From contig NZ_CP097322.1 of NCBI RefSeq assembly GCF_023515955.1, positions 186,001 through 250,000 of the forward strand: DNA of 64,000 bases. Reading direction: 5' to 3'. Positions 18,691 through 27,119 of the stretch are shown piece after piece. The notes beneath the pieces were generated by a model that ran no database searches, was not told where the DNA came from, and saw nothing but the letters and a program-made list of their open reading frames with translations. Every line of letters starts with the position of its first letter. Within the stretch, counting starts at the first letter, position 1. This DNA is from Streptomyces sp. RerS4 (GTDB lineage: Bacteria > Actinomycetota > Actinomycetes > Streptomycetales > Streptomycetaceae). Position numbers and translations under genes: made by a program.

Positions 18691-20424
18691 GTGACACTCG
18701 CATCATCGATGGTCGTGTCCGCGGAGGAGGAACACGCATGGCGTGACCCTTTCTACCGGGACGTGATCACGGAGTGGGGCGCGTCAGCGCTGCAGAGCAC
18801 CGGATATTTTGACGACGGGGCAACTCGGGAAGACCTACAGGAAGCGATACTTGATCCGTTCTTCTGTACGCCCGTTCATAAACTGACCAGAAGTCCGGGC
18901 CGAACCAAGCCCCTCGTCCTGCTGGCCACCGGAGCGTTCTCTCCGATTCATCAGGGCCATGTGGACATGTTGCTGAGCGCGCGCCGAGCGCTTGAATCGA
19001 ATGGAGAGCACGTAGCAGGCGCCTACCTGTCTCCGAGTCACGATCATTACGTATCGGTCAAGCTGTCCCATGAGGCGGTGCCGGCAGATGAGCGCCTCAC
19101 GCTTGTCCATGAAAAGATCTCGCGACATGACTGGATCATGGCTTGCCCGTGGGAATCGAAGTGGGTGGCCAACCCCATAAACTTCACCACGGTCCTCCTC
19201 CGTCTCCAGAACCACCTTCGCACGTCATGGGACGACGAATGCGAAGTGGTGCTGGTCGTCGGGGCCGATAATTCAGAATTTGCCCGATGCTTCGTCAGAC
19301 ACGGCCGCTGCGTGATCGTCGCGCGAGGAGGCTGTGAAAGTCGGCTCGCCGAAGTCTTCGACGACCCCAGGATGGCATCTGCAATACACGAAAAGAGGGT
19401 GCTCGCCGCCCCCGCTTTCCCCAGGTCGATTTTCATGTCTTCCACGAAGGTCCGCACCGCGGCAGCAGCAACTCCCGCGGCGGCAGAGAGCGTGTCCGGC
19501 GGGCGCGGTGGCGGTGTCCCACCTCAAGCCACTCGCCGGTACGCCGTGAGGGACGATCTGGAGTGGGCGACAAGACGTTGGCGTGCGTCGGTGCCCAGAA
19601 GGGTCCTTGAGCCTGCCCTGGCCGAGTTCAAGTACAGCGCCCTCAAAAGCATACAGGCCGGTCTGCTCGGCGTCGGAGGACCCCGGGTCACGGTCGACCT
19701 CTTGAACCACGAAAAGCAGAGGGAGGTAGCCCGTGAGCTCTGCGCCGGCAATGTTGTCGTTTCTCTGGACACCTCGACTCCGGCAACCCATCGACTGGGC
19801 ATATCACGAGTCTTTCACCCGTTCGATGTGCAGCTGCACTCGCATGGAATAGTCGCACGTCCAGGATGGCCCAGTCCACAGGAGCAAGTGGAGGCGATTG
19901 CGGCCAAGTCGGTCGTCCTCATGGACGACGACATTTGGACGGGGGCCACCATCGACTACGCCTCGGCGCTGCTCGAAGGCGCCGACATAGAGATATCGCG
20001 TACGGTTTCCCTGATGTCCGCAATCGAACCGGAAAAGCATCGGCCGATGGACCTCATCGATCTGAGGGACCTCCTTGTAGGTGCCGACGACAGCGGTCTG
20101 GTGGTTCAGGACTCCGGCGGTCTCGTCACCCGAGCGCCCTACCTGCCGCCGTTCGTGGATCTCGGTTCCAGGGCCTCCATCCCCCCGGCAGAGGTCCGTG
20201 GTCTTGCCTACCGGCTGTGGTCGGCGAATGCCACGTTCTTCGCCAAGACCGGGCTGCGCGTGGGCGATGCGTGCGCAGCCGTGCGCCAGTTCCTGCACTC
20301 GCTCGGACATCCCGATGGAGAGCTTTTGTCGGAAGTGTGCGACAGATATCGACGTCGTATGGTGGAGCTTCCGTTTGCCGCGGGATCCGATGTGCACCGG
20401 ATGCTGAGGAATCCTCTTTCATGA
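18691..20424 (+). CDS. Nicotinate/nicotinamide-nucleotide adenylyltransferase-like domain fused to type I phosphoribosyltransferase domain
   Basis: 577 residues from the GTG that follows an aggggga box. The frame is open further upstream but overlaps the oxygenase gene. The N-terminal half is an HIGH-type nucleotidyltransferase: GAFSPIHQGH at 81-90, VVLVVGADNSEF, and MSSTKVR at about 249-255, the NMNAT SSTxIR signature. The C-terminal half holds a canonical PRPP loop, VVLMDDDIWTGAT, at about 408-420, as in type I phosphoribosyltransferases. A helical linker at about 300-340 joins them. Such a fusion would link base or phosphoribosyl transfer to adenylylation. I know no standard NAD enzyme of this layout. 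The cluster with NadE supports a pyridine-nucleotide role. Confidence 0.83.
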   Translation: MTLASSMVVSAEEEHAWRDPFYRDVITEWGASALQSTGYFDDGATREDLQEAILDPFFCTPVHKLTRSPGRTKPLVLLATGAFSPIHQGHVDMLLSARRALESNGEHVAGAYLSPSHDHYVSVKLSHEAVPADERLTLVHEKISRHDWIMACPWESKWVANPINFTTVLLRLQNHLRTSWDDECEVVLVVGADNSEFARCFVRHGRCVIVARGGCESRLAEVFDDPRMASAIHEKRVLAAPAFPRSIFMSSTKVRTAAAATPAAAESVSGGRGGGVPPQATRRYAVRDDLEWATRRWRASVPRRVLEPALAEFKYSALKSIQAGLLGVGGPRVTVDLLNHEKQREVARELCAGNVVVSLDTSTPATHRLGISRVFHPFDVQLHSHGIVARPGWPSPQEQVEAIAAKSVVLMDDDIWTGATIDYASALLEGADIEISRTVSLMSAIEPEKHRPMDLIDLRDLLVGADDSGLVVQDSGGLVTRAPYLPPFVDLGSRASIPPAEVRGLAYRLWSANATFFAKTGLRVGDACAAVRQFLHSLGHPDGELLSEVCDRYRRRMVELPFAAGSDVHRMLRNPLS

Positions 20425-20509
20425 CCCGGTCGGATCGGTCCCGAGTGCATTTCCCGCCCCGGCGGGAGTCGGTCGCATGACGCTCGGTCACCACACGGGA
20501 CACGACCCT

Positions 20510-20835
20510 GCCGCCGGGTGGAGTGGCGACGGCTCAGAACCGGACCGGCAGTGCGACGAGGCCCCAGGGCGCGCATCGACGGCCGTCGGCGGAGCCCGTC
20601 ACGCGGCACGTCCGGGGCCAGGCCCTGGAAGCGGCACAGCGGCGTGCCCACGGCGACCGCCCGGCATCGCGGTTGGCCGAGGCGAGCGAGAGCATCACGG
20701 TCTCTCCGGCCGGCATCCGCACGCCGCCGATCTCGACGTCCTCGACCGGGAAGCGGCGGAAGGCCGGCAGCGCCGGGCCGTCGTAGCGGGCGAACCGCGC
20801 AGGGACCCGGCCCGCCCTGCGGCGACTTCGAAGCG
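20510..20835 (-). pseudogene. Cytochrome P450 remnant lacking the haem loop
   Basis: The minus strand encodes RYDGPALPAFRRFPVEDVEIGG and RMPAGETVMLSLASANRD. It then jumps to the P450 C-terminus in shifted frames (CRFQGLAPDVPRDGLRRRPS and GLVALPVRF-stop). The FGxGxHxCLG haem-binding loop, normally between these parts, is absent, so an internal deletion plus frameshifts has killed the gene. It lies between the adenylyltransferase and HIT genes on the opposite strand. Confidence 0.8.
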
Positions 20836-20854
20836 TTCTGACAAGGTGGAGTGC

Positions 20855-21286
20855 ATGGACTGCGTCTTCTGCCACCTCATCCATGAAGGCACGGCACGCT
20901 GGATGGCCCGCGAGGCCGAGGTATGCGCCTTCACCCCGTTGAACCCGCTCGCGCCGGGGCACACGCTGGTGGTCCCCACCCGCCACTACACGGGCGTGTT
21001 CGATACCCCGCCCGAAGTGCTGGCCGCGTCGATGTCGCTGGTCCAGCGCGTGGCAACCGCCATGAGAACCGCGCTGGACGCCTCGGGCGTCAACATCCTG
21101 AGCGCCAGCGGACCCGGATCTGAGCAGTCGGTGCCTCACCTGCACTTCCACGTCATACCCCGATGGGTGGACGACGGGATCTCCACCTGGCCGACCGGAC
21201 GATCCCGTCGCCACCTCACCAGCGACCCAGGCACACGACTGGCCGACGCACTCAACCGTGACCACCCAGCGGGCCACACAAGCTGA
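20855..21286 (+). CDS. HIT family nucleotide-binding protein
   Basis: 143 residues. The histidine triad is HLHFHVIPR near position 97. The N-terminus CVFCHLIHEG carries the CxxC pair typical of zinc-containing HIT proteins, and FTPLNPLAPGHTLVVPTRHY is the usual core. The start is set by aaggtggag upstream of ATG. HIT proteins hydrolyse or transfer nucleoside monophosphates (dinucleoside polyphosphates, AMP-lysine, adenylylsulphate). Its position next to the NAD-type genes suggests a nucleotide substrate, but a P450 remnant separates it from them. Confidence 0.88.
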   Translation: MDCVFCHLIHEGTARWMAREAEVCAFTPLNPLAPGHTLVVPTRHYTGVFDTPPEVLAASMSLVQRVATAMRTALDASGVNILSASGPGSEQSVPHLHFHVIPRWVDDGISTWPTGRSRRHLTSDPGTRLADALNRDHPAGHTS

Positions 21287-21884
21287 GCCACCATCAAAAT
21301 TTGCAGGTTCCGCACTCCCCCACCTCGTCGAGGATGGCGTCACCCTGCTCCCACCGCACCGCGCCCGGAAACGACCGAGCCCGGCCGCGGTGCGCCTTCC
21401 CAGCCCACCGGCGGCCCCGCCCGCGCGTACCGCATCCGCTCCCCCGGACCCTGGCACGGCCCGTCTGGCCGCCCTCAACCCCGCGCGGTGACAGAGCGGC
21501 TCGGGTAATCGGCCGCCGTGGTATGGCCTCCGAGGAAGCTGACGCCGAGGGAGAGCTGGACGGGGCGGGCGCTCTCATCCTCGCCCTGCCCGACACCTTG
21601 CGCCCGTGGACCCTGCGCGTCGCCGAGCGTCACCCCGACCCGGCTGCCAGGCCGGGCCACCTCGAAGCCCGAGCCGTCCACGTCACCGGTGTGGAGGAAG
21701 CCCGCATGATCGCGGCCGAGATCGGGCGCGGATCCTCGACGGGGCCGCTACCGAGGCCAGTGTGCAGCACGGCGGGGAGACTTGAGCCGGTGACGGCGCG
21801 ACACGACCCCGCCCCTGAGCACGTCGTCGAAGCCCTCCCCCCGCCCGGTCACCGCGCAAAGCCCCGCTCCACGCTTCGCCCGTG
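21287..21884. other. Intergenic, no intact gene
   Basis: A plus-strand stretch near 21525-21735 reads ELDGAGALILALPDTLRPWT, then GHLEARAVHVTGVEEARMIAAEIG. It looks like the inside of a former protein but has no defined start or end, and its family is unknown. Nothing else is recognisable. Confidence 0.35.
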
Positions 21885-22502
21885 TCAGTACGCGCGCGGG
21901 CCGCTGTCGGTGGCGCGCATCGGCTGCGGGTAGTACACCTGCCCGTCCTTCATGACCTGCTGGCACGTGTACTGGGTGGGGCCCATGGGCACCGTGACGG
22001 CCTCGGGGATGTCATTGCACAGGATGTGGTCCAGGGCGTCCGTGCTGTTGCCGAAGATGATCCGACGGACGCCCTCTTGCGTGATGAGGCCCTGGCGTGG
22101 GGTCGCCGTGAAGGTCACCAGGTTGTCCGACCAGCTCGACTTGTCACCGATGGCGACGTCCCACTCCACCACCGCGCCCTTGTACTCGGACGTGCAGACG
22201 ACGGCGGTGCCCTTCGTCGAGCCCAAGTCCTTGGGACACTTGGCGGTGACCTCGCCGGTGCCACCACCGAGACCGAGCGCCTTCTTGCGGATCTCGTACT
22301 CCACGTTCGCCGCGAACGGCGCGTTCGCGGCCGGCGACGGCTGCAACTCTCCCTGCGGAAGGGGACCGGGACGGTCCAGCCTGTTGGGCAGCCGACTGAC
22401 CGACGGCTCCGGCTTGGCGCTCTTCGCTCCTGCTCCTCCACACCCCGTGGCCAGCACGGCCACGCTCATCATCACCACTACACCAAGAGTCTTCATGCGC
22501 AT
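21885..22502 (-). CDS. Lipoprotein with DUF4333-like domain
   Basis: 205 residues. The lipobox is V-L-A-T-G-C at about 17-22 after MRMKTLGVVVMMSVA, so it is an exported, lipid-anchored protein. A Pro-rich linker precedes a domain with VTAKCPKDLGSTKGTAVVCTSE, the pair of cysteines typical of the DUF4333 fold. A second half has LDHILCNDIPEAV and YTCQQVMKDG, giving two more cysteines. The function is unknown. No clear ribosome site is visible before the ATG at 22502 or the in-frame ATG two codons later. Confidence 0.75.
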   Translation of the reverse strand: MRMKTLGVVVMMSVAVLATGCGGAGAKSAKPEPSVSRLPNRLDRPGPLPQGELQPSPAANAPFAANVEYEIRKKALGLGGGTGEVTAKCPKDLGSTKGTAVVCTSEYKGAVVEWDVAIGDKSSWSDNLVTFTATPRQGLITQEGVRRIIFGNSTDALDHILCNDIPEAVTVPMGPTQYTCQQVMKDGQVYYPQPMRATDSGPRAY

Positions 22503-22539
22503 GATCAAAAGACTAATGGCCGAAACAAGTGGTCCCGTC

Positions 22540-22850
22540 CTACCGCCCGGTCGGCCCGGAACGTCGGGTGGTGGCCCCGACGTAGGCCCTCCCCACCTTG
22601 CCGAGCGGATGGCCCGCGCGCACCGGGAGGACCTGCAATCCACGCGTGCGGAATTCGACTGAGCCCCGACGGACTTGCCCTTCGTGGTGCTGATCCCGCC
22701 GGGCTCGACGACCACCACCCGCACGCCATGCGGCCCTCCACTCGGCCGACTTCCTCGACGCCGGGACGTGGGCTGCGTTCGTGGTCTCCGCCAACGAGGT
22801 GGTGTTCCGCCCCATGTGGGGCGGTGAGCGGGGAGACTGCCGGACTGCAT
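22540..22850 (-). pseudogene. Short-chain dehydrogenase fragment
   Basis: The minus strand contains GPHGVRVVVVEPGGISTTKGK, the conserved strand and PG segment that follows the YxxxK helix in SDR enzymes. Upstream sequence is scrambled over frames and no Rossmann motif or catalytic Tyr remains. It is a decayed oxidoreductase gene. Confidence 0.5.
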
Positions 22851-23067
22851 GAACTCATCGACGAGCGGAGCAACGCGGATGGGCTCCGCACCGGGTTACA
22901 CCCATGACATCGACCCCGAGCGCGCACTGAAGTACGCCGAAATCAAACCCAAGGTCCGCGAACTCGGATGCGTCACGGGATCCGGCAACCTCGACCTGCC
23001 GGATCGTCCAACTGGTGCGTCCCCGACATCGCGGCCGTGCCCGTCGAACAGGAGGTGGGGACCTTCG

Positions 23068-23411
23068 ATGACGACCCGACAGATACCTGGCGCCGAACCC
23101 GCCGGGACAGCCTGCCGCGTACTGGGCCGATGTCGCCTACGAGGCGCTCATCGCGTACACCCGGGCCCGGCAGGTCGAGAAGGGCTACACCCAGCCCCAG
23201 TTCCGGCTGTTGCGCGACCTGTCGGTCAATGGTCTCCCGCAGCGCCCGGCTGTGGCCGGCGCGGGAGGGGGAACGGGCGCGCGTTGATCTCGCGCGCAAC
23301 GCCCCCGTGATCCGCACCGCCCTCCACGAGGGCATCGACGATGCGGACTACGTCACCACGGTCAAGGTGCTCCAGCGGCTGATCCGCGACGCGGGCAGAG
23401 CCCTCGGCTGA
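23068..23411 (+). pseudogene. MarR-like regulator with internal deletion and frameshifts
   Basis: Starts MTTRQIPG. The next parts come from another frame (AYWADVAYEALIAYTRARQV, EKGYTQPQFRLLRDLSVNGL). The end is in a third frame (GERARVDLARNAPVIRTALHE, DADYVTTVKVLQRLIRDAGR). These match the first helix and C-terminal helix of a Streptomyces MarR-type protein. The central winged helix is missing. Confidence 0.65.
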
Positions 23412-23477
23412 CCGGCCGGGGAGCACCTCGTACCTGCCTTGCGCCGCCCGCAGGGTTGCGCGGCCCCGGCCTGGCGG

Positions 23478-24002
23478 CTACCGCTCGGCGGGGTCCTCGC
23501 CGTGGTCGCCGAGGGTGAGCAGGACGCGGCGCAGCAGGCCGGTCAGCTGGTCGCGTTCGGCCGTGGTGAGCCCGGCGAGTTGGCGTTCTTCGCCGGCGAG
23601 GTGGTGCTCGACGAGGCGGTGGGTCAGTTCGCGGCCGGTGTCGGTGAGGGAGATCAGCACGCGGCGGCGGTGGGTGGGGTCGACGGCCCGTTCGACCAAG
23701 CCCTTCTTCACGAGGTGGTCGATGCGATTGGTGAGCGCCGCGGAACTGACCATCGCGGCCGAGCTGAGTTCACCGGCGCTGAGGACGTGAGGCGGGCCGG
23801 AGCGCAGCAGCGTGGCGAGGACGTCGAACTCCCAGGGTTCGACCCCGTGGGCGGCCAGGTTCTCCTTGATTCCGGCTTCGAGCAGGCGCGAGGCGCGGGA
23901 GAGGCGGCCTATCACGTCCATGGGGGAGGTGTCGAGGTCGGGGCGGACCGCACGCCATTGTGCGGTGATGCGGTCGACGCCGTCGCACTTCTCTTCCGTC
24001 AT
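23478..24002 (-). CDS. MarR family transcriptional regulator
   Basis: 174 residues. The winged helix is in the middle (LSAGELSSAAMVSSAALTNRIDHLVKKGLVERAVDPTHRRRVLISLTDTG), flanked by dimerisation helices. It is transcribed divergently from the epimerase/SnoaL gene. The 96-base gap between them holds a perfect palindrome that is the likely operator for both. MarR proteins usually respond to phenolic or oxidising ligands; the ligand here is unknown. Confidence 0.92.
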   Translation of the reverse strand: MTEEKCDGVDRITAQWRAVRPDLDTSPMDVIGRLSRASRLLEAGIKENLAAHGVEPWEFDVLATLLRSGPPHVLSAGELSSAAMVSSAALTNRIDHLVKKGLVERAVDPTHRRRVLISLTDTGRELTHRLVEHHLAGEERQLAGLTTAERDQLTGLLRRVLLTLGDHGEDPAER

Positions 24003-24062
24003 GACCTCAGCCTAACATTTCGACATGGAAGTGTTTGACGTCGGGGATCATCCCGTCTATAG

Positions 24063-24076
24063 TTTCGATATCGAAA
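24063..24076. promoter_or_regulatory. Perfect palindrome TTTCGATATCGAAA, candidate MarR operator
   Basis: A 14-bp perfect inverted repeat lies 22 bases before the GTG of the epimerase gene. It is followed by attttcga, and a related half-site (atttcgacat) lies near the marR start. Its size, symmetry and divergent position match MarR-family operators. Binding of the adjacent regulator would repress both genes. Confidence 0.65.
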
Positions 24077-24098
24077 TTTTCGACGTAGGGGGAATGCT

Positions 24099-25409
24099 GT
24101 GAAGGTTCTACTCACCGGCGCCACGGGTTACATCGGCTCCGCCGTCACCGACCACCTCACCGCCGCGGGCCACCAAGTCGTCGCGCTCACCCGCAGCGCC
24201 GAGCCCCAGCCCGGCCGGTCCTGGCACGCCCAGGTGGTCGGCGACACCGCCGACCCGGCCTCCCTGGCCGGTGCGGTGACCTCGGAGATCGAGGCCGTGA
24301 TCCACCTGGCCCCGCCGAGCGGCGATGCCGACGTCGACACCGGCGTCATCGAGGCTCTCGCCGCTCCGCTGCGCGGCACCGGCCGTCCCTTCGTCTACAC
24401 CAGCGGCATCTGGGTCCTCGGCGCCACCGGCGAGGCACAGGAGGTCACCGAGGAGACCCCGACCAACCCGATAGGCATCGTCGGCTACCGCCCGCAGATC
24501 GAGCGGCAGGTGCTGGCCGAGGCCGCCGAGGGCGTGCGTGCCGTCGTCATCCGGCCCGGGATCGCGTACGGGCGCGGTGGCGGCATCCCCGCTCTGTTGG
24601 TCGAGCGGGCCCGCGGGCAGCGGGCGCCCGAGTACTACGGCAAGGAGGACGTGCGCTGGCCGATGGTCCACGTGGACGACCTGGCCGAGCTGTTCGTGGC
24701 CGCCGTCGAGCGGGCCGAGGCCGGCACCGTCTGGCACGGCGTCGGTGAGTCGGCCGTCCCGGTCAGGGACGTCGCCCGTGCCGCGGGCCGCGCGGCCGGC
24801 GTACTCGCCGCCCCGCACGCGGTGTCGGTAGAGCAGGCCGCCGAGGTCTTCGGCCCGCAGTTCGCGGACGCGCTCGCCCTCGACCAGAGCATCAGCGGAG
24901 CCGCCGCCCGCACCGCACTCGGCTGGCGGCCGGGCCGGCCGGGCGCGGTGGCCGAGCTGGTGTCCGGCTCGTACCGGCCCGTCGAGGTGTTCGGCGCTCC
25001 CGACGGCCCGGAGACCGACGACGAGGTGGCCGCGATCCGCCGCCTGGTCGCCGAGGTCGAACACGCCCAGCAGAACGAGTTGGTGGACCGGTTCCTGAGC
25101 CTCTTCCGCCGACAGGACCCGGTGTGGACCACCGGCCACGGCAAGCGGCTGTCGGGCCTTGAGGAGATCTCAGCCTTCACCCGGCAGGTCCTGCCCGGCG
25201 CGACGGCCGAGTCCACCGCCGTCTACGACGTCGAACGCGTACTGTTCCTGCGCCCCGACGTCGCCGCGGTGAACGTACGCCAGCAGCCGATCCTCCACGA
25301 TGGCGCCCGGATCGCCGACCGCCCCGAGGGCCGTCCCCTCTACATCCTGGTCAAGGAAGACGGCACCTGGCGCGTCGGGGCCGCCCAGAACACGATCGCC
25401 GTCGACTGA
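24099..25409 (+). CDS. NAD-dependent epimerase/dehydratase fused to SnoaL-like domain
   Basis: 436 residues. The N-terminal extended-SDR Rossmann fold has GATGYIG at 7-13, PFVYTSGIWVLG, VRAVVIRPGIAYGRGGG and WPMVHVDDLAELFV. The usual YxxxK reads YRPQI, lacking the Lys, so ordinary SDR catalysis is uncertain. From about residue 320 comes a second domain of NTF2/SnoaL type (QQNELVDRFLSLFRRQDPVW ... WRVGAAQNTIAVD). The GTG start has a ggggga box. It is under probable MarR control. Confidence 0.85.
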   Translation: MKVLLTGATGYIGSAVTDHLTAAGHQVVALTRSAEPQPGRSWHAQVVGDTADPASLAGAVTSEIEAVIHLAPPSGDADVDTGVIEALAAPLRGTGRPFVYTSGIWVLGATGEAQEVTEETPTNPIGIVGYRPQIERQVLAEAAEGVRAVVIRPGIAYGRGGGIPALLVERARGQRAPEYYGKEDVRWPMVHVDDLAELFVAAVERAEAGTVWHGVGESAVPVRDVARAAGRAAGVLAAPHAVSVEQAAEVFGPQFADALALDQSISGAAARTALGWRPGRPGAVAELVSGSYRPVEVFGAPDGPETDDEVAAIRRLVAEVEHAQQNELVDRFLSLFRRQDPVWTTGHGKRLSGLEEISAFTRQVLPGATAESTAVYDVERVLFLRPDVAAVNVRQQPILHDGARIADRPEGRPLYILVKEDGTWRVGAAQNTIAVD

Positions 25410-25427
25410 TCCCCATACCCCCACCGA

Positions 25428-25458
25428 CCGGCCCGGGAGCACCCTCGCCCCGGGCCGG
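25428..25458. terminator. GC-rich stem-loop after the epimerase gene
   Basis: Arms ccggcccggg and cccgggccgg (10 bp, perfect) surround an 11-base loop, starting 18 bases after the stop. No T-run follows, as is usual in Streptomyces terminators. Confidence 0.6.
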
Positions 25459-25670
25459 CGGGGGCGTGCGGGCCCGCACAGGGGTCGGGCCCGCACATGC
25501 GTTTGCCCTTCCGGGGCCCTATCAGACCTGGCCGGCAGAGGCCAGGGCGCGGCGGCGGGCATCCGGCCGCGCCCGGTACCGGGTCCGGCCCCGCCGCCTG
25601 GCGGACCACATGTCCGGATCCCGCGGATGCCCGTCATTGCAGACGGATGCGGCGGGCCGGATGGATGCCC

Positions 25671-26155
25671 ATGAACTCCTCCTCATCCGGACCCCACGTC
25701 GTCGTGTTCGCGATGTCCCCCGGTATCGACGCGCTCGACGTGACCGGGCCGGCACAGGTCTTCGCCATGACGAACCACGTACTCGGCGGACACCGGCCGC
25801 GCTACGAGGTGCACTTCGCCGGGGAGCGGCGCGGCCCGGTCGCGACGTCGCCCGGAGTGCGCCCGCACGTGGAGGAACTGTTCTCGGAGCAGGGGACAAT
25901 CGACACGCTGGTGGTGCCCGGCCGGATCCGGATCGGCGTCGACCGCCCGGAGCCGTACGCGGACCCGGCCGTGGTGGCCTGGCTGTGGGTGGCCGGGCCG
26001 GCCGCCGGCCGGGTGGCTTCGGTCTGCGTGGGGGCGCACGTGACCGTCGCCGCCGGCCTCCTCGACGGGCACCGCGCGCGACGACCCACTGGGCCACCGC
26101 CGAACGGTTCGCCGCCCAACACCCCGCCGTCGACGTCGAGGGGACGGGTCAAGCG
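25671..26155 (+). pseudogene. GlxA-type regulator, N-terminal DJ-1/PfpI domain only
   Basis: Starts MNSSSSGPHVVVFAMSPGID and keeps the amidotransferase-like fold up to VASVCVGAHVTVAAGLLDGHRA, with the conserved nucleophile-elbow Cys in SVCVGAH. The frame then shifts near 26075 and the expected TTHWATAERFAAQHPAVDVE continues in another frame. The AraC DNA-binding half should follow. Instead, an AraC-type end lies immediately downstream on the opposite strand. Confidence 0.75.
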
Positions 26156-26330
26156 GCGGTACGGAGGCGGCTGCGGTACTCGCCGGGAGAGGTGTCCAGC
26201 CGGTCGCGGAAGACCCGGTGCAGCGAGTCGACGGAGCCGAACCCGCGGGCGCGGGCGATGTCGGGGGCCAGGCGAGAGGTGCGTTCCAGGAGTCGGTGGG
26301 CCGCCTGTGGGAACACTTCACCGAGGACCG
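26149..26330 (-). pseudogene. AraC-type HTH C-terminus, inverted relative to the GlxA front
   Basis: The minus strand reads HRLLERTSRLAPDIARARGFGSVDSLHRVFRDRLDTSPGEYRSR, then a stop. This is the second helix-turn-helix of an AraC/GlxA-family regulator. Its end abuts the end of the DJ-1 half on the plus strand. Together the pieces resemble one glxA gene whose 3' part was flipped, or the tails of two such genes. Confidence 0.7.
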
Positions 26331-26900
26331 CGAGCAGATCACCGCCGCCTTCGACGCGGCGGGCCTCGCCGACCGCCTCCAGTGGCTCCCACCCGGAGTC
26401 GGCCAACCCTCGGCTGAGCAGGCGCGCACTGAGCGCGGTACCCGATGCCGTCGGTGATCCGGGTCCGGTCGTCGCGGTGTCTGCCCCCGGCTGTGCCTGC
26501 GACGGCAGCCCGCGCAGTTCAGGCGCTCGGCACGTGCGGTGCGCGGTGTCGGGCGCAGCGCGGCCGGTGGGAAAAGCGGATCGTTTAGGGCTGTCCACTC
26601 ACCGGCGCCTTCCCCGCAGGTCCGCACCTCCCGGCAGGCCGTACCCGCCAAAGCGGGTGCCGTCGGGATGACTCTGCCTCTGGCTCGTAACCTGGCCGCC
26701 CACCTGGTCCCGCGTCGTCGCGCGGTACGCCACCCTCCCCACAGGCAAGGACCCACATCAAGGACCAGCATGAGGTCCTGAGTCTCCCTCGGTGACGGAG
26801 CGACAACGGGCAGCCCGACAGCTGCACTCGGCCTGCGGAACAGCCCCGAGCGTGCCCGCTGATCACGCTGTCGCACCGGGGAACGCCGCGATCTGGCGGA
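26331..26900. other. No gene supported
   Basis: Only low-complexity open frames are present on both strands, without a ribosome site or family signature. The region lies between the inverted AraC end and an ISL3 transposase tail and is probably scar DNA. Confidence 0.4.
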
Positions 26901-27119
26901 GTCGGGCTCAGGGGCGGGTGCCGAAGGGGCCGAGGACTTTGTGGTCGAGCCGCAGCGGGGCATCGACCGAGACCGCGACGCCGTGATCGTCGGCCTCGCC
27001 CTGCCCTGAACTCCGGCGGGGTCGAAGGACACGTCAACCGGATCAAGGTGTTCAAGCGTCAGATGTTCGGCCGCGCCGGCTTCGACCGTCTGCGAAAACG
27101 AGTCCTACGGGCTGAGTGA
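26900..27119 (+). pseudogene. ISL3-family transposase C-terminal tail
   Basis: The last part reads NSGGVEGHVNRIKVFKRQMFGRAGFDRLRKRVLRAE-stop, the conserved end of ISL3 transposases that includes the catalytic Glu (VEGH). Just upstream, DRDAVIVGLALP continues in another frame, separated by one missing base (LALPW-NSG in relatives). Everything before is lost. Its stop region overlaps the end of the minus-strand gene that follows. Confidence 0.75.
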
